Of a stretch of DNA of 45,304 nucleotides, positions 10,801-20,170 are shown in pieces. Source of the stretch: Trichomonas tenax (lineage: Eukaryota > Parabasalia > Trichomonadida > Trichomonadidae); NCBI GenBank assembly GCA_023091735.1, contig JALKBU010000363.1, positions 1 through 45,304 on the forward strand. Direction: 5' to 3'. A program made the translations under genes and the position numbers. How positions within the stretch are numbered: the first letter of the stretch is position 1; every line of letters starts with the position of its first letter. The notes under the pieces are model-generated. The model ran no database searches. It saw only the letters and a list, made by a program, of their open reading frames with translations, and was not told where the DNA came from.

Positions 10801-11392
10801 ATGGCGAATTGCGGAAAGTTGTGATGGACTGCTGGTTGTTGTCCAGATTCTTCCAGTTAAACGACTCATCGAGAATGCACCATGAATAAACATCTCCATA
10901 CATGTTGACTGTGATAATCTGATCATTTTCTGGGTCAACGGAGAATTCGTTGTGACTTGCATCAGGATAACAGAACTGAAGGGCCATTTCTAAAGCTTCT
11001 GTGGGATCATCGGAAATTTCTGGGTCCATTCCGTGACGTAAAGCGTATGTAACGAGTCCAGAGTAGCGAAAACTGTCTTCTAATTCTTCTGTTGTCACTG
11101 TTTCTCCGTTAAGATTTGTTAAATAAAAACTGCGAAATGCAACTAAAGTTGCCTTTTTAGAAAATTGGACAGAGTTGCCTCTCATGTCGAGAATACGAAG
11201 ATTTGGATACGATTTCAAACCGTTGAAGTTCTGGAACTGCGTATTTTGCAGTCTGAGAATTCTTGAAGACGTTGGAGTCGAAAGAGAGGCGAATGTAGAC
11301 TCGTCAACCTCTTCCTGCTGTATTTTTGTCGTCTTTTTAATCGGTGTAATTGATTTTCTTGTTGAAGTTTTGTTTGGAGTTTTTCTCTCCAT
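7853..11392 (-). CDS. AIR9-like protein (LRR plus A9/Ig-like repeats)
   Basis: The 1179-residue protein has a basic Thr/Lys-rich N-terminus (about 1-35), a short leucine-rich segment (about 42-75, with LKSYPNLRILDMRGN), and then a long run of beta-sandwich repeats of roughly 95-100 residues. The A9 signature of a YxGGxxG motif followed by W appears at about 417 (YTGGIQGNCRYEW), 603 (YSGGLEGRTVVQW) and 803 (YTGGVEGKHTIIW), so every second module carries it. This layout is that of AIR9, a microtubule-associated protein of plants with relatives in excavate protists. A cytoskeletal role is inferred from the family. No signal peptide or membrane segment is seen. A GACACTTTTCT box lies about 30 nt upstream of the ATG. 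It ends in TAA. Confidence 0.75.
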   Translation of the reverse strand: MERKTPNKTSTRKSITPIKKTTKIQQEEVDESTFASLSTPTSSRILRLQNTQFQNFNGLKSYPNLRILDMRGNSVQFSKKATLVAFRSFYLTNLNGETVTTEELEDSFRYSGLVTYALRHGMDPEISDDPTEALEMALQFCYPDASHNEFSVDPENDQIITVNMYGDVYSWCILDESFNWKNLDNNQQSITTFRNSPLKCVIKGITNTTVIIPEFDESFHIFAELCGDAVEGGIVSVKASLSSEITWRNFEDDEIISKGCLVLPLTSKDVGNIIACDISPAPGLPTTRLITNPVRPGEFRFKSLRIQGQMIEGDEISFEVSTRGSKATFKGVRILRSAHHGEWKNVCTLEADNLVYKLTVYDIGCVIRAVCLTEGGGPPLMLTSSERVQPSAPNFTDQLITGSGTVGTPLFAVATYTGGIQGNCRYEWNIGRQGERGRPVVVPTAEDVGKPVKCKMTPLRSDGSIGKAVVAEFPAVKAQGRSAALVEKFLVYRKTTKKGKIMMTFSDTECNRTMSIHEGETVVVPEEVDWAIVANDKIHQQGHGKSFTANADFIKCLVVLFTEDYFALLGQIEAADPTATEIQLHFEPASSIVSVTYNYSGGLEGRTVVQWNKVDKSGKETPVAFGKTYHVNVNDKGSSFRAIVTPVSLDGKRGAPTPSEPLAIKPTDILADDEEPFTLTFSEEIHEGDSLVVAADGDKTPKGSVLVRASTPLSKKFKILWECDGKLLAEGIVFKPTVADIGQQITVRVLDRVTTKDIFVTQIPEVLSLSPSVANLWLNIEDGHKKNNRATKYIGLQWSGYTGGVEGKHTIIWRGMRPDSNEYVEIARTNRTWIEIDHIQFANWKISATLIPTDSDGNEGKPIETKEVVVPQPSEVAVIDIKAAAIKPDDTYENFTCIVETDKAPGHIEYLWGYFVDEEEQYTDIDTPTRPITEDDFDYPPFCRLQPIGPNGEKGKKALVFLSMETRELFAPKVTNVQFTIQNKPSTAFFNGDEIACDITHNGPPAEETQVVWQRQVNSQWVDIAESPSYLTNGNDQFIRASITITVNAPVLQNPITSEPFVTEPIIIQPNQTVVKLATALRRVRTTFDAKLSVGDAVTVLIDSSIFTIKSKDKNLFTDKVSFVNARITDETDALVEIKARHGYNTELVFDSMKMKGGTKLNPHLTRELFVETLNRFKK

Positions 11393-11420
11393 AAATTTTT
11401 TAAAAAAATTATAAACTTCC

Positions 11421-11431
11421 AGAAAAGTGTC
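11421..11431 (-). promoter_or_regulatory. initiator-like box of the AIR9-like gene
   Basis: Read on the minus strand it is GACACTTTTCT, about 30 nt before the ATG. It has the same sense orientation as the other boxes of this type. Confidence 0.45.
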
Positions 11432-11848
11432 GATGTAAAATAATATCTGACATATAAAGTTTGATTATTACATGACAAATTATTTTAATACTCATATCTT
11501 CTTATATACAACTATTTATAACTTTAAACACAGGATTTAGTTATTATTCCATTCTGTAAGGTTATTGATGAGTTGCAGTGATATCAAATCGCTTTTAATA
11601 TTTTGTGACATATAATTTTGTTGAAAATATTTTTGACATGTAATCAGAAAAATATTTGACAGTACGAATAATAGAAATAATATCTTTCAAGACTTCAAAC
11701 TCAGAGAGCACTATCAAAGAGTATTGAGATTGTTTTTATCTGCATCAAATCGCAGTAATATTATTTTTCTTTTAACAAGTTTTTTTTGAACTATGTAATA
11801 ATGATTAATTTACATGATTAATATGATTAATTTGATTATTACATGATT

Positions 11849-12229
11849 AATCGCGGCAACAAATTTTCTCTCAGCGAAGAATACAATAGTAAATTCTATC
11901 TCAGCGATTAATCGAGTCAACAAATCTTCTATCAGCAAAGAATACAATAGTAAATTTTCTCTCAGCGATTAATAGAGTTAACAAATCCCTTTTTTAGCGA
12001 AGAATACAATAGTAAATGTTCTTTCAGAGAAGAATACATTGAACAAAACCTCTCTCATCGATTAATAGAGTCAACAAGTTTTCTATCAGCGAAGAATACA
12101 ATAGTAAAATCCACTCATACCATTGCTGAGAGTAAATTTACTATTGTATTCTTTGCTGAGAGAGAATTTGTTGACTCGATTAATCGCTGAGAGAGGTTTT
12201 GTTCAATGTATTCTTCTCTGAGAGAGGAT
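11849..12229. repeat. alternating 30/31-bp tandem repeats plus inverted copy
   Basis: Two module types alternate. One is A (GATTAATCGAGTCAACAAAT then a CTCTCAGC tail) and the other is B (GAAGAATACAATAGTAAAT then CTCTCAGC). About nine modules run from 11849 to about 12110. A variant of B (GAAGAATACATTGAACAAAA) sits near 12029. From about 12126 to 12229 the order B-variant, A, B reappears as its reverse complement, so this arm can pair with the last three direct modules. No coding role seen. Confidence 0.8.
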
Positions 12230-12248
12230 TTATTGAGTGGACGAAAAA

Positions 12249-12450
12249 TGTCACTTTTGATTTTTCCGGCATTTATTTCTTCAAATACGATTTATATCTC
12301 GGCTATGACAATCAATTTCCTGATGGAAATAACAAAACATTATGGCCAGATATCGAATTGTCCATGCCGTTTCAAGGACATAAGACAGTTCGAATGACAA
12401 TGGGAGTTGTGACTCCATCTGTCCTGAGCGCAAAATTTTTTTTGACATAG
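12249..12450 (+). pseudogene. protein-like remnant after an initiator box
   Basis: TGTCACTTTTG at 12249-12259 is followed by a frame open to TGA/TAG near 12450. It reads like protein (YDLYLGYDNQFPDGNNK, then TVRMTMGVVTPSV) but lacks its own ATG after the box; the upstream part of the open frame runs into the repeat block. I do not recognise it. It may be a gene fragment whose 5' end was replaced by the repeats, or a chance frame. Confidence 0.3.
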
Positions 12451-12555
12451 TTGAAATATTTATAATCACATTATTTTATGGAAATTTGACTCTGTAAATT
12501 TTTATTTGTCAAATACAAATGCCATATTTTAATAATCGATTTTCTTTTGTTCTAA

Positions 12556-14601
12556 ATGCTACAGGATGGGCCGAAACCTAACAATGAAAACAAACCCTGC
12601 AGCAAAGAGCAGTTAACAAAGGATCAACTTCCTTCCTTATCAAAACCAGAAAATGAAGATCAAAATAATAAATCCTCATCAACAACTCCTTTGAGCCCAG
12701 GAACGCGATCACGATCATTCAGTAACTTTTATACGCATGAAATGACGACCATAGCACCAATTCCTCCTGTTACTCCATCATTATTCCCAAGAAAGTCATC
12801 ACAGCAGCGCAAGGATCCTATAAAAGTCAAGGCTTCTCCAAATAAATCACAAAAGAGCCAAAGCACACAAAATTCTGATAATGAATCAAATACTAGCATC
12901 GAAATGAAAATAAATCTGCCATGTCCGCCTCCGTTCAACTCAGATGTGATGCATCCAAAAGTCCGTAGATACAGAGGAATGAAAAATGATTCTTCTTCTT
13001 CAGATGGTGAAAATAAGCCTTTAAAGAAAGCGGAGTCAGATAATGAAAATGATACACACGAGATTCCAAAGCCTAATTTTGATTCAACTCCGGAAACTGA
13101 AAATATGTCATCGAATTCTAAAGAAAATGAACCAAAAAATCAATCCACTGACTCTGAGAAAACTGAAGAAAATCAAGCAAACTCAAATGAAGAAGATAAT
13201 TCAAATTCAAAATCTAATTCCGTTATTAATACCGATAACGAGATAGCTACAATTTTACATGTTACAATGAGTAAAAGGAATCCAGTTCCAAGTCTCACAA
13301 TTGACTCAAGTTCATCTTATGAAATAATCAAAGATTTTTCAACAAAACTACCTCCAGATGATTCAAACTCAACAGATTCTGATACATTCACAGAAGGACA
13401 AACAAAATCCCCACCTAAAAGAAAGAACAGATCAAAAGTTAAAAAGAAATCTTCAAATCCAAAAATCGAAAATCATGATAAGAAAAAACTCAAACAGATC
13501 AATAAAACAATGATATCTGAAGAAGAACACAAAACAGAAGATCTTCTTGCGCGAATATCCATCCTTGAAGCTGAATTAGATAAACAGAAATCATCAGAAC
13601 TAATAACTAAATTAGAAACATTCATTGAAGAACTCAAACTTGAAAATAAAGACTTACAAAATGAAAATGCTGGTCTTAGAAGATCTTTGACTAAGAGTCG
13701 TAAAAAAGTCGAAGATTTAGTTGCAAATACTCCTTCTTTGAATGTTGAGTTAAGAAGGAGAACTCTTGTTGAAGAAAAGCTTGATGAGGCATTTATGACA
13801 ATATCAGAGCTGAAAAAGATTCTCGATTCAAAAGATAAAGAAATAGCATCACTCAAAACCATTATATCGCAGAATAAAGAAACAAAGAGTCGTCCAAGCT
13901 CACAAAAGAGCAGCTCGCAGCAGAAACCAGAAGTTCAAATATCAAAACCATCTGAAACTGCTGATGAAATCATCAACAAGAAGATTGAAAACTCTTCAGA
14001 GTTCAATTTACTTGATATCATTGATCAGAATGAAATTAATAATGATCTCAAAGCATTAATCTCCAAAAATATTATTCAATATTCAAGTGATTATGCCAGT
14101 GATGACTCATATTCATACAGTGACTCTGAAGATGAACCAGATGATTCCGAAACAGCAGCATTGATTGAGCAATTCTCTCAAGAAAGAGAAAATCTTACTT
14201 ATTTGATTGAAAACGAGCGCAAGCGCAGGATTTTACTCAGAAGGAAAGTTGATGAGCTTACTGAGCTCCTCAATAGTGCTGATAACGCTGAGAGTGAAAG
14301 GAGAAGTGCTGAGAGAAGACTTGCTCAAACACATGAAAGATTGTCCAACTTAGAGCAACAAAATAAGAGATTATTAAAGGAAATAGACTGCTTGAGACAA
14401 TATGTTGCAACCAAATCAACATTATCTGTCACCGCTGAGTCTATAAAGTTGAAACAAGAAGTCCTGAAATTGAAACTTGAAAATAGAAAACTCAAAGTGA
14501 AAAAGCCATTGTATGTAACACAAGTTAAGATGAAACCAGTGGAGAGGAAGGAACCAGAAGAAACAGAAATGAAAGAAAAAACAATCCCATCCGCTGAATA
14601 A
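12556..14601 (+). CDS. Ser/Asn/Glu-rich coiled-coil protein, function unknown
   Basis: A 681-residue protein. Residues 1-310 are low-complexity and probably disordered (Ser, Asn, Glu, Lys, with a Pro-rich patch PIPPVTPSLFP near 70). Two coiled-coil blocks follow, about 320-455 and 530-665, both heptad-like and rich in Leu, Glu and Lys. They are separated by an acidic Ser/Tyr/Asp segment near 510-520 (SYSYSDSEDEPDDSE). There are no membrane segments or catalytic motifs. It is a scaffold-like protein by composition only. The gene is convergent with the jouberin-like gene, with about 320 bp between the stop codons. The ATG used is the first in frame; no clear initiator box lies close to it, so the exact start is uncertain. 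It ends in TAA. Confidence 0.75.
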   Translation: MLQDGPKPNNENKPCSKEQLTKDQLPSLSKPENEDQNNKSSSTTPLSPGTRSRSFSNFYTHEMTTIAPIPPVTPSLFPRKSSQQRKDPIKVKASPNKSQKSQSTQNSDNESNTSIEMKINLPCPPPFNSDVMHPKVRRYRGMKNDSSSSDGENKPLKKAESDNENDTHEIPKPNFDSTPETENMSSNSKENEPKNQSTDSEKTEENQANSNEEDNSNSKSNSVINTDNEIATILHVTMSKRNPVPSLTIDSSSSYEIIKDFSTKLPPDDSNSTDSDTFTEGQTKSPPKRKNRSKVKKKSSNPKIENHDKKKLKQINKTMISEEEHKTEDLLARISILEAELDKQKSSELITKLETFIEELKLENKDLQNENAGLRRSLTKSRKKVEDLVANTPSLNVELRRRTLVEEKLDEAFMTISELKKILDSKDKEIASLKTIISQNKETKSRPSSQKSSSQQKPEVQISKPSETADEIINKKIENSSEFNLLDIIDQNEINNDLKALISKNIIQYSSDYASDDSYSYSDSEDEPDDSETAALIEQFSQERENLTYLIENERKRRILLRRKVDELTELLNSADNAESERRSAERRLAQTHERLSNLEQQNKRLLKEIDCLRQYVATKSTLSVTAESIKLKQEVLKLKLENRKLKVKKPLYVTQVKMKPVERKEPEETEMKEKTIPSAE

Positions 14602-14922
14602 TTCATATATATATATTTGTTTGTAATAAATGAAACGCTGTTGATTAGCGCATGTTAACTTTTTTAACTGATCTTTATTTATAATTATCAGGAGTTCTAG
14701 AAAAGATCAAATATTAAATGCTATATAATTGCATACTATATACTCATAAGAATATAACCCTATAAAATAGGATTTCAAACAATTCATGTCTATTCGTATT
14801 TGAATGAATTTTTGGAGAATGCACATTTTTGGTGAATGCGAAAAGTGACAATGCATATGAAAAAAGATTTATTTGAGTTTTTAATAACAATAAAAGATAA
14901 ATTTAAACTTAAAATACAAAAC
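14602..14922. other. short convergent intergenic region
   Basis: It holds the 3' flanks of two convergent genes. A TGTCACTTTTCGC box reads on the minus strand near 14840-14852 and is followed by an ATG and a frame of about 39 codons that I do not consider convincing. Confidence 0.5.
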
Positions 14923-16668
14923 TTAGTATTGATCAGATTCCTCTTGTTCCTCAATAACGACAGGAGCAGGTGTTGGATCACAGAAAACGATGATTGGCAT
15001 TCTGCTTCCGAAGGATGAGAATGCAACCATGTTTTCAACTCTGTTCCAAGCAACTGCAGTAAGTGGAGTACTGAATTGGAAGTTCCATTCAGCTGTTGGC
15101 ACTAAGTCTGCCTTTCTAACTGTCCAGCACTTCGCTGTACCATCTTCTGAACCTGCCAAAATGTACTGACAATCTGGTGAGAAAACAGCGGGAAGGATAA
15201 ACTTGTTGCAAACAATTCCTGAATATCTCTGAGAAGGAACCATAACCTTCGTCTCAAACACTCTTAACATTGAGTCCTTTGTGTAAACCAATAACGAGAA
15301 ATTGGAACGCTCCATTGAAAGCCTAACAATAGAAATGCCCTTAATTTCATCTTCTCTAACAACGCTCTTACGTGAAACTCCATCTGTTCCTTCAACAGTA
15401 ACATCTGTGTTAAATACTGTTATGATACCTGCAGAGTCACCAGCATACATTGCTTTGCCATCAGGACTGAAAACAAGGCTGTTGACTGTTCCAATATTAC
15501 CACGAAGTTCGGCTGTGCAGCTGTTCTTTGTTCTATCCCATAATCTAACGATAGAGTCTCTTCCACCTGTTGCAACCAATCTGGAGTCCCCTGGATGGAA
15601 CTTCGCAGTGTAAACATTGCAGGGATGTGCAAGAGTGTTAACTGGATGCTTTGATTGTCCATTCGCATGCCATACTTTGACATCGCCATCAGCAGAAGCA
15701 GACATTAAGTATTTATCGTCCGCTGAGAAAGTAAGCTCATAGATGATATCCTGGTGAGCGTTTTTAATGATTGCAGAGGAGTTTTCGAAATCATAAACAG
15801 AGAAGAATTGAATGGAATATGTTGCACCTGTTTTAACTGCAGCAACAAGCATATCACCATTTTTGTTGAAGCAAAGTGCGTGCGCACCATTTTCGCCAAC
15901 AGGGAATTGCGCTTTGAGCAAACGCGGAACTTTGCAGTTCTTGTTTGCTGGACGAACAATGATTGGTTGTTCGGTTTCTGTCTTTTCGATTTCCTCTTCT
16001 GCAGCTTCTTCCTGATAAACAAGCGTCTCAATACTCTCGGCGCCAATTTCGCGATGGAAGAAATGCTTTGGACGTCCTGTGACATCATAGAGTTCGTGTG
16101 TTTCACTTGTCTTGATTTCGATGCTAAGATAAGCCAGGAATTTCTTACTTTTATCGAGCAATGTCGAAACTGGAATATGAATTCCTTTTAATTGAGGATT
16201 AAAGTTTTTCGGATAGTAATGAAGATGTAATCTGCAAGGATGGTCGATATTATATGTTCCGTTCGATGCTAATGGCTTCAAAAACGCCCAAGCAATTGCT
16301 GTTTGGTGATGTTTGTCTTGTGGAACGTCTAAATCGATAATTTCGAAGTAAATAACGATATTTTCCTTCAGTATTATCGTTACTGACTCGTTAAAGATAA
16401 AAGAATCATCCCAATACGGCGCTAATCGTTTAACGTTATCAATTGAAACAGTTTTTGTGCAAACAGGTGAAATATACTCTGTTGCTTCATACGGTGACAT
16501 ACATTTGCGTGGTGTTTCGTTCTCATCGACTGTTATTGTTGATTTTTTGATCAAATTTTTTGAAGATTGGTCTACAATTGAAACTCTCACAACAACGTGG
16601 TCCAGAGGCTCGTTCGGATAAATGTCTGTTGCACCAACGATGTTTATTGTGAAGATTTGATTTTCCAT
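14923..16668 (-). CDS. jouberin (AHI1)-like C2-WD40 protein
   Basis: A 581-residue protein. Residues 1-190 look like a C2-type beta domain. A charged linker (AAEEEIEKTETEQ, about 215-230) leads to a WD40 propeller (about 255-565). The first blades contain GENGAHALCFNKNGD and QDIIYELTFSADDKYLMS, closely like the corresponding part of jouberin, where a C2-like region is followed by seven WD repeats. Jouberin acts at the ciliary transition zone, and a flagellate would need such a protein at its flagellar bases; the role is inferred from the family. There is no SH3 domain, unlike the animal protein. An AACACTTTAC sequence about 45 nt upstream may be the initiator. It ends in TAA. An alternative is another C2-WD40 protein. 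Confidence 0.65.
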   Translation of the reverse strand: MENQIFTINIVGATDIYPNEPLDHVVVRVSIVDQSSKNLIKKSTITVDENETPRKCMSPYEATEYISPVCTKTVSIDNVKRLAPYWDDSFIFNESVTIILKENIVIYFEIIDLDVPQDKHHQTAIAWAFLKPLASNGTYNIDHPCRLHLHYYPKNFNPQLKGIHIPVSTLLDKSKKFLAYLSIEIKTSETHELYDVTGRPKHFFHREIGAESIETLVYQEEAAEEEIEKTETEQPIIVRPANKNCKVPRLLKAQFPVGENGAHALCFNKNGDMLVAAVKTGATYSIQFFSVYDFENSSAIIKNAHQDIIYELTFSADDKYLMSASADGDVKVWHANGQSKHPVNTLAHPCNVYTAKFHPGDSRLVATGGRDSIVRLWDRTKNSCTAELRGNIGTVNSLVFSPDGKAMYAGDSAGIITVFNTDVTVEGTDGVSRKSVVREDEIKGISIVRLSMERSNFSLLVYTKDSMLRVFETKVMVPSQRYSGIVCNKFILPAVFSPDCQYILAGSEDGTAKCWTVRKADLVPTAEWNFQFSTPLTAVAWNRVENMVAFSSFGSRMPIIVFCDPTPAPVVIEEQEESDQY

Positions 16669-17607
16669 AATTTTTTTGAAAAAACCGTTGATAAATAAAA
16701 CGAAGTTTGTAAAGTGTTTATGTTCTTTTTGGTATTATCTCTGCCTATATTACCTATTTCACTTGAAAAATCCACAAAAAAACAATTTTTCAAAATAATT
16801 AAAATTATTTTTTGCATATTGATATATAATTGAGGTACGTCAATATTATACTCTTTAATTTATAGCTATTTACGAGTTCTTAAAGGTTAAATTTATAATA
16901 ATATTGATTCATCAAGTATTCATTGGATATATATGATCAAAGACAATAACTGAGATGAAAAATCATCGCAAAGTGATCATTGAATGATATTTTGCATGGA
17001 TGAGCAATTTTGTTCAAAAACAAATGATAAGAATTTTACTTTGTTTTTTTTTTACTTCTTTGTAAGCTCAACCAAGATTTTTTTACATTTCAGATATTTC
17101 CAAGCACTTTGAGAATCGCCATAGCAATTAAATTTTACGCCAAGAGAACATTCGATTTGCCATCTTGATTCTCTGGAGAAGTTTGCAACTGTGGAGTAGC
17201 AAATTTACCGTGGAAGGACAGCTTTGGCTCACCTATAATTTAACTATGTTATAGCCCAATGACATCGAGAAAATCGACAATTAATTTGAAATACATTTAT
17301 AAATCCAAAAAGGGCAAAAAATTTCACAAATCGGGTCAAGCACGATATTGGAAAATGATTTAAACAAAAAGGAAGAAACTAAGCTTCACGTTTCATTTCT
17401 TCTCCATGAGTTCCATATCTTTAACCGAAATCCAAATATATCGGAATGTGTTAAGCAAGTTTGATGGATATTCATACCTTGAGATAGGCAACTTGGGGCA
17501 TCATAACATTCAGATTATTTATCGCAAAACTCAGTCATATAAAAGTATAAAAATGGATTCGACGTAATGAGTACCAATTAATATATTGAGAAAAAAATCA
17601 TTTACTC
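16669..17607. other. AT-rich spacer
   Basis: The 5' flank of the jouberin-like gene, with no coding sequence recognised beyond it. Short inverted repeats occur around 17110-17200 (for example GAGAATC and GATTCTC) but are weak. Confidence 0.55.
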
Positions 17608-17836
17608 AGAAATATACCCAGTTTTGCCATAGTTTGTAGTTCCCCTGTATAATTAATTTGAGAGAAAAATATTTCATTTATAAAGGATTGGAAGAATGTA
17701 AGCTTGTAGATCCACCTACATTCGATGCTTCAATCATCGCAAGTAAACCTGTCTATATAATTAATGAATAGCAAATTTTGATTATGTTGTTCAAATGAAT
17801 TTTAGTACAAACTGTGGCAAAACTGGGTATATTTCT
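17608..17836. mobile_element. 229-bp element with 31-bp terminal inverted repeats (MITE-like)
   Basis: The left end (17608-17638) and the reverse complement of the right end (17806-17836) share AGAAATATACCCAGTTTTGC and continue to TTTGTA, with one mismatch in 31. The inside is AT-rich and non-coding. No clear target-site duplication is visible, so calling it a transposon is inference from the ends. Confidence 0.6.
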
Positions 17837-17861
17837 TCACTTCGATATTAATTACAGCTAG

Positions 17862-17983
17862 ATTGGTGATTTCTTTTTCCTCGACCCCCATTCATAAATT
17901 TATTACTTGCGTGGGCCATCTGGGGCTTCGGCCCAAAGATGGAGGCATAAATGTTTTCTGAGGAAAAGGCACCTGCTACCAAT
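17862..17983 (+). ncRNA. candidate structured RNA with cUUCGg hairpin
   Basis: Three nested stems can form. ATTGGT (17862-17867) pairs with ACCAAT (17978-17983). TTTTCCTC (17875-17882) pairs with GAGGAAAA (17960-17967). CCATCT (17916-17921) pairs with AGATGG (17937-17942) and encloses GGGC-UUCG-GCCC. The island is clearly more GC-rich than its surroundings, and a short T run follows near 18002. I cannot assign it to a known RNA class; it does not match tRNA, 5S or SRP motifs I can recognise. The strand is chosen from the UUCG loop and could be wrong. Confidence 0.35.
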
Positions 17984-20108
17984 TAGTTGTCTGTACCGAC
18001 CTTTTGAAACACATATTTTCATATTCAGCAATTTCAAAATTGTATAAGAAATGATTTTATTTTTTATGCAAAATCATCTATTCAAAAATTGAGAATGAGT
18101 CCAATTTGATTCAAAACGGACTTTTTGGAAAGTTCTAAAATCAGGTTTTAAAGTCATTTTTATTAATTTTAATCAAAGTTGATATAAAACAATAACGTAC
18201 TTTATTTATTTTTTGATTTTTTTTTAATTTTTGAAAATAAAAGAGAGATTCTATTTAATATTTTTTAGATACAATGCTTTAGGTTTTTGTTTTGAGTATT
18301 GGTGAATATATTTCAAGTGATAACTTTGTGATGACAGATATTTTGATTTTGAAATCTCTTAATTCAGCCTTTGCCGATGAATGCTTCAAATATATGACTA
18401 TATTATATTACAAATGCACTATTGAATTATGCTATTATCGTTGAAAATTATTCATATTAATCATACCCTATTTCACATCAGGATCGCCACAGGGCTAAAT
18501 GAGGGGGTGTCACGAAATATGGAAAAAGGATTGTTGTTCAAATCTCGTTGCACATATTTTTTATCTTTTTAAGTCACTTTTAATGTTTGAATATTTTAAA
18601 TATCACAAATGAAAGAAAAGGTTGAATCTTTTCTTGTAGTGTAGCTGTTGTATAATACATGTAGGTAATATGTACATCAGGTTCAAGTCCTTAAAGATAG
18701 TTTTTTTTTTTGTTTTCAGTCGACATTATGGAGTCTAAACAAATTTTTCTGCTATTTTAAGTATTAAAATATAAATATCACTTGATCATATGTTAAGAAT
18801 ATCACAATATTTTTTTGTTATCTCAATAAATCAAGAAAATTAAAAATGGTAAATGTTTAAAATTGACTTTTTGATTTGAAAATCAATACTATGTGAACAG
18901 GAGATATTGTAGAATGTATAATATCTGAAAATCAAAATTTGCTCTGAAATTTTTTATTCAAAATATAGAGAATTACTCATTTTTACAAAACAACAGATAT
19001 TTTAAAAATTTAAATCATAAAATGTTTATAATAATTCTTAATGAATGCGAAACACCAGAGAAAAGAGGTGAAATAGAAATAATCAAATTTTTATTGAAAA
19101 TTCAAAAAACTGTGATTCAAGACTTTATATTATCTTGATATGATATACTTTATAAATATATTTATTCTCAATAGTTATTTTTAAAATATAAAAGCTGTTT
19201 TCCGAAAATATTATGAGAAACATCTGGTTTTCGTATCTAAGTTGTAATAATCAATGAATAGACTCTCTGTATGATACTACTAACAACAGTAATATTATTT
19301 GCATACGAATAAGTATATTTTTCATGTTTTTGAGAAAATCATCAGCAGAATTTCGACGTTTTGTAAGAATTGGTTAATAATAAATGTGCAATTATGCGAT
19401 AAATCGCCCATATATTACGATTCATCGTTAGATTTTAATCAAATATTGTTTTTAAGGATCAGAAAATTTAGGATCAGAAATTATTAACGGCATGATATCT
19501 TTTTTATTTCCGCAATAGTCGACATGAACGAAATATTTGAGCAATCGAGAGGTAAAGTTGGTGATTGTCGTATGATTTTTTTGGAAAAATGAAAATCGCA
19601 TTATTGAAGATCCATTTCTTGGATAACTAATGGTATACTACTATACGAGATAAATCATCTTGCAAATGCTTGGCAGGCAATTTCCATATGATTTTTGGGT
19701 AAACTCGGTATAGCCATCCATTAAAAAATAAATCTGACAATATGACATGTAAATATGCTCTAAGGCAGGAGGAGTGGCGCTCCTGATGTTAAATAGGGTA
19801 AATCTTTTAATGATCAACTAAGCAGAAGATTTAAAAGCAAATCCTAGATTTAAAGCCATCTGTGATAAATAAATATTTTTCAAAATAAAATAAATAAATC
19901 ATTACTGATCATTATATCAATATTTATAATATTCATCTCTGCTACTTCAAATTTTATTGTGTTTTGTTGCCTAAAATTCAATATTTTCAAAAAAATGTCT
20001 AATTTTTAAGTTTATGAGATTCTACTGTCTCAATAGCTGTATGATTAAAATTTATTAATTTTGTTTGTATAATAAAAGCTCCATTTCAAGTATTTGGTTC
20101 TATAAATC
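17984..20108. other. AT-rich spacer, no protein gene seen
   Basis: Contains the tRNA-like Pol III signature at 18630-18711 and an AGTCACTTTTAATG box at about 18571-18584 that leads only to a nine-codon frame. Short ORFs here (such as 19299-19487) look like chance. Confidence 0.55.
18630..18711 (+). pseudogene. tRNA-like Pol III relic (A box, B box, T run)
   Basis: TAGTGTAGCTG (18637-18647) fits the A-box consensus and GGTTCAAGTCC (18680-18690) fits the B-box consensus. They are 43 nt apart as in a tRNA gene, and 11 T residues follow at 18701-18711, exactly where the 3' end should be. The acceptor arms (18630-18636 and 18694-18700) pair poorly and the variable region is missing, so a normal cloverleaf does not form. 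It is probably a decayed tRNA or tRNA-derived element. Confidence 0.4.
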
Positions 20109-20118
20109 TCACTTTTGT
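20109..20118 (+). promoter_or_regulatory. initiator-like box
   Basis: TCACTTTTGT lies about 55 nt before the ATG at 20171 and reads in the direction of that gene. A closer TTCATTG, about 10 nt before the ATG, is an alternative start site. Confidence 0.4.
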
Positions 20119-20170
20119 AAAAATTCTACCTTCCCTTGTGGTAGAAAAACATACCCTTCTTCATTGTAAT

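Noticed and set aside
11849..12110. CRISPR-like array of 30-bp repeats
   Set aside because: The modules are contiguous with no unique spacers and the sequence is eukaryotic, so they are ordinary tandem repeats.
17862..17983. Structured RNA as RNase P, MRP or SRP RNA
   Set aside because: GAGGAAAA after a hairpin recalls the first conserved region of RNase P, but the other conserved regions cannot be found, and no SRP helix 8 motif is present.
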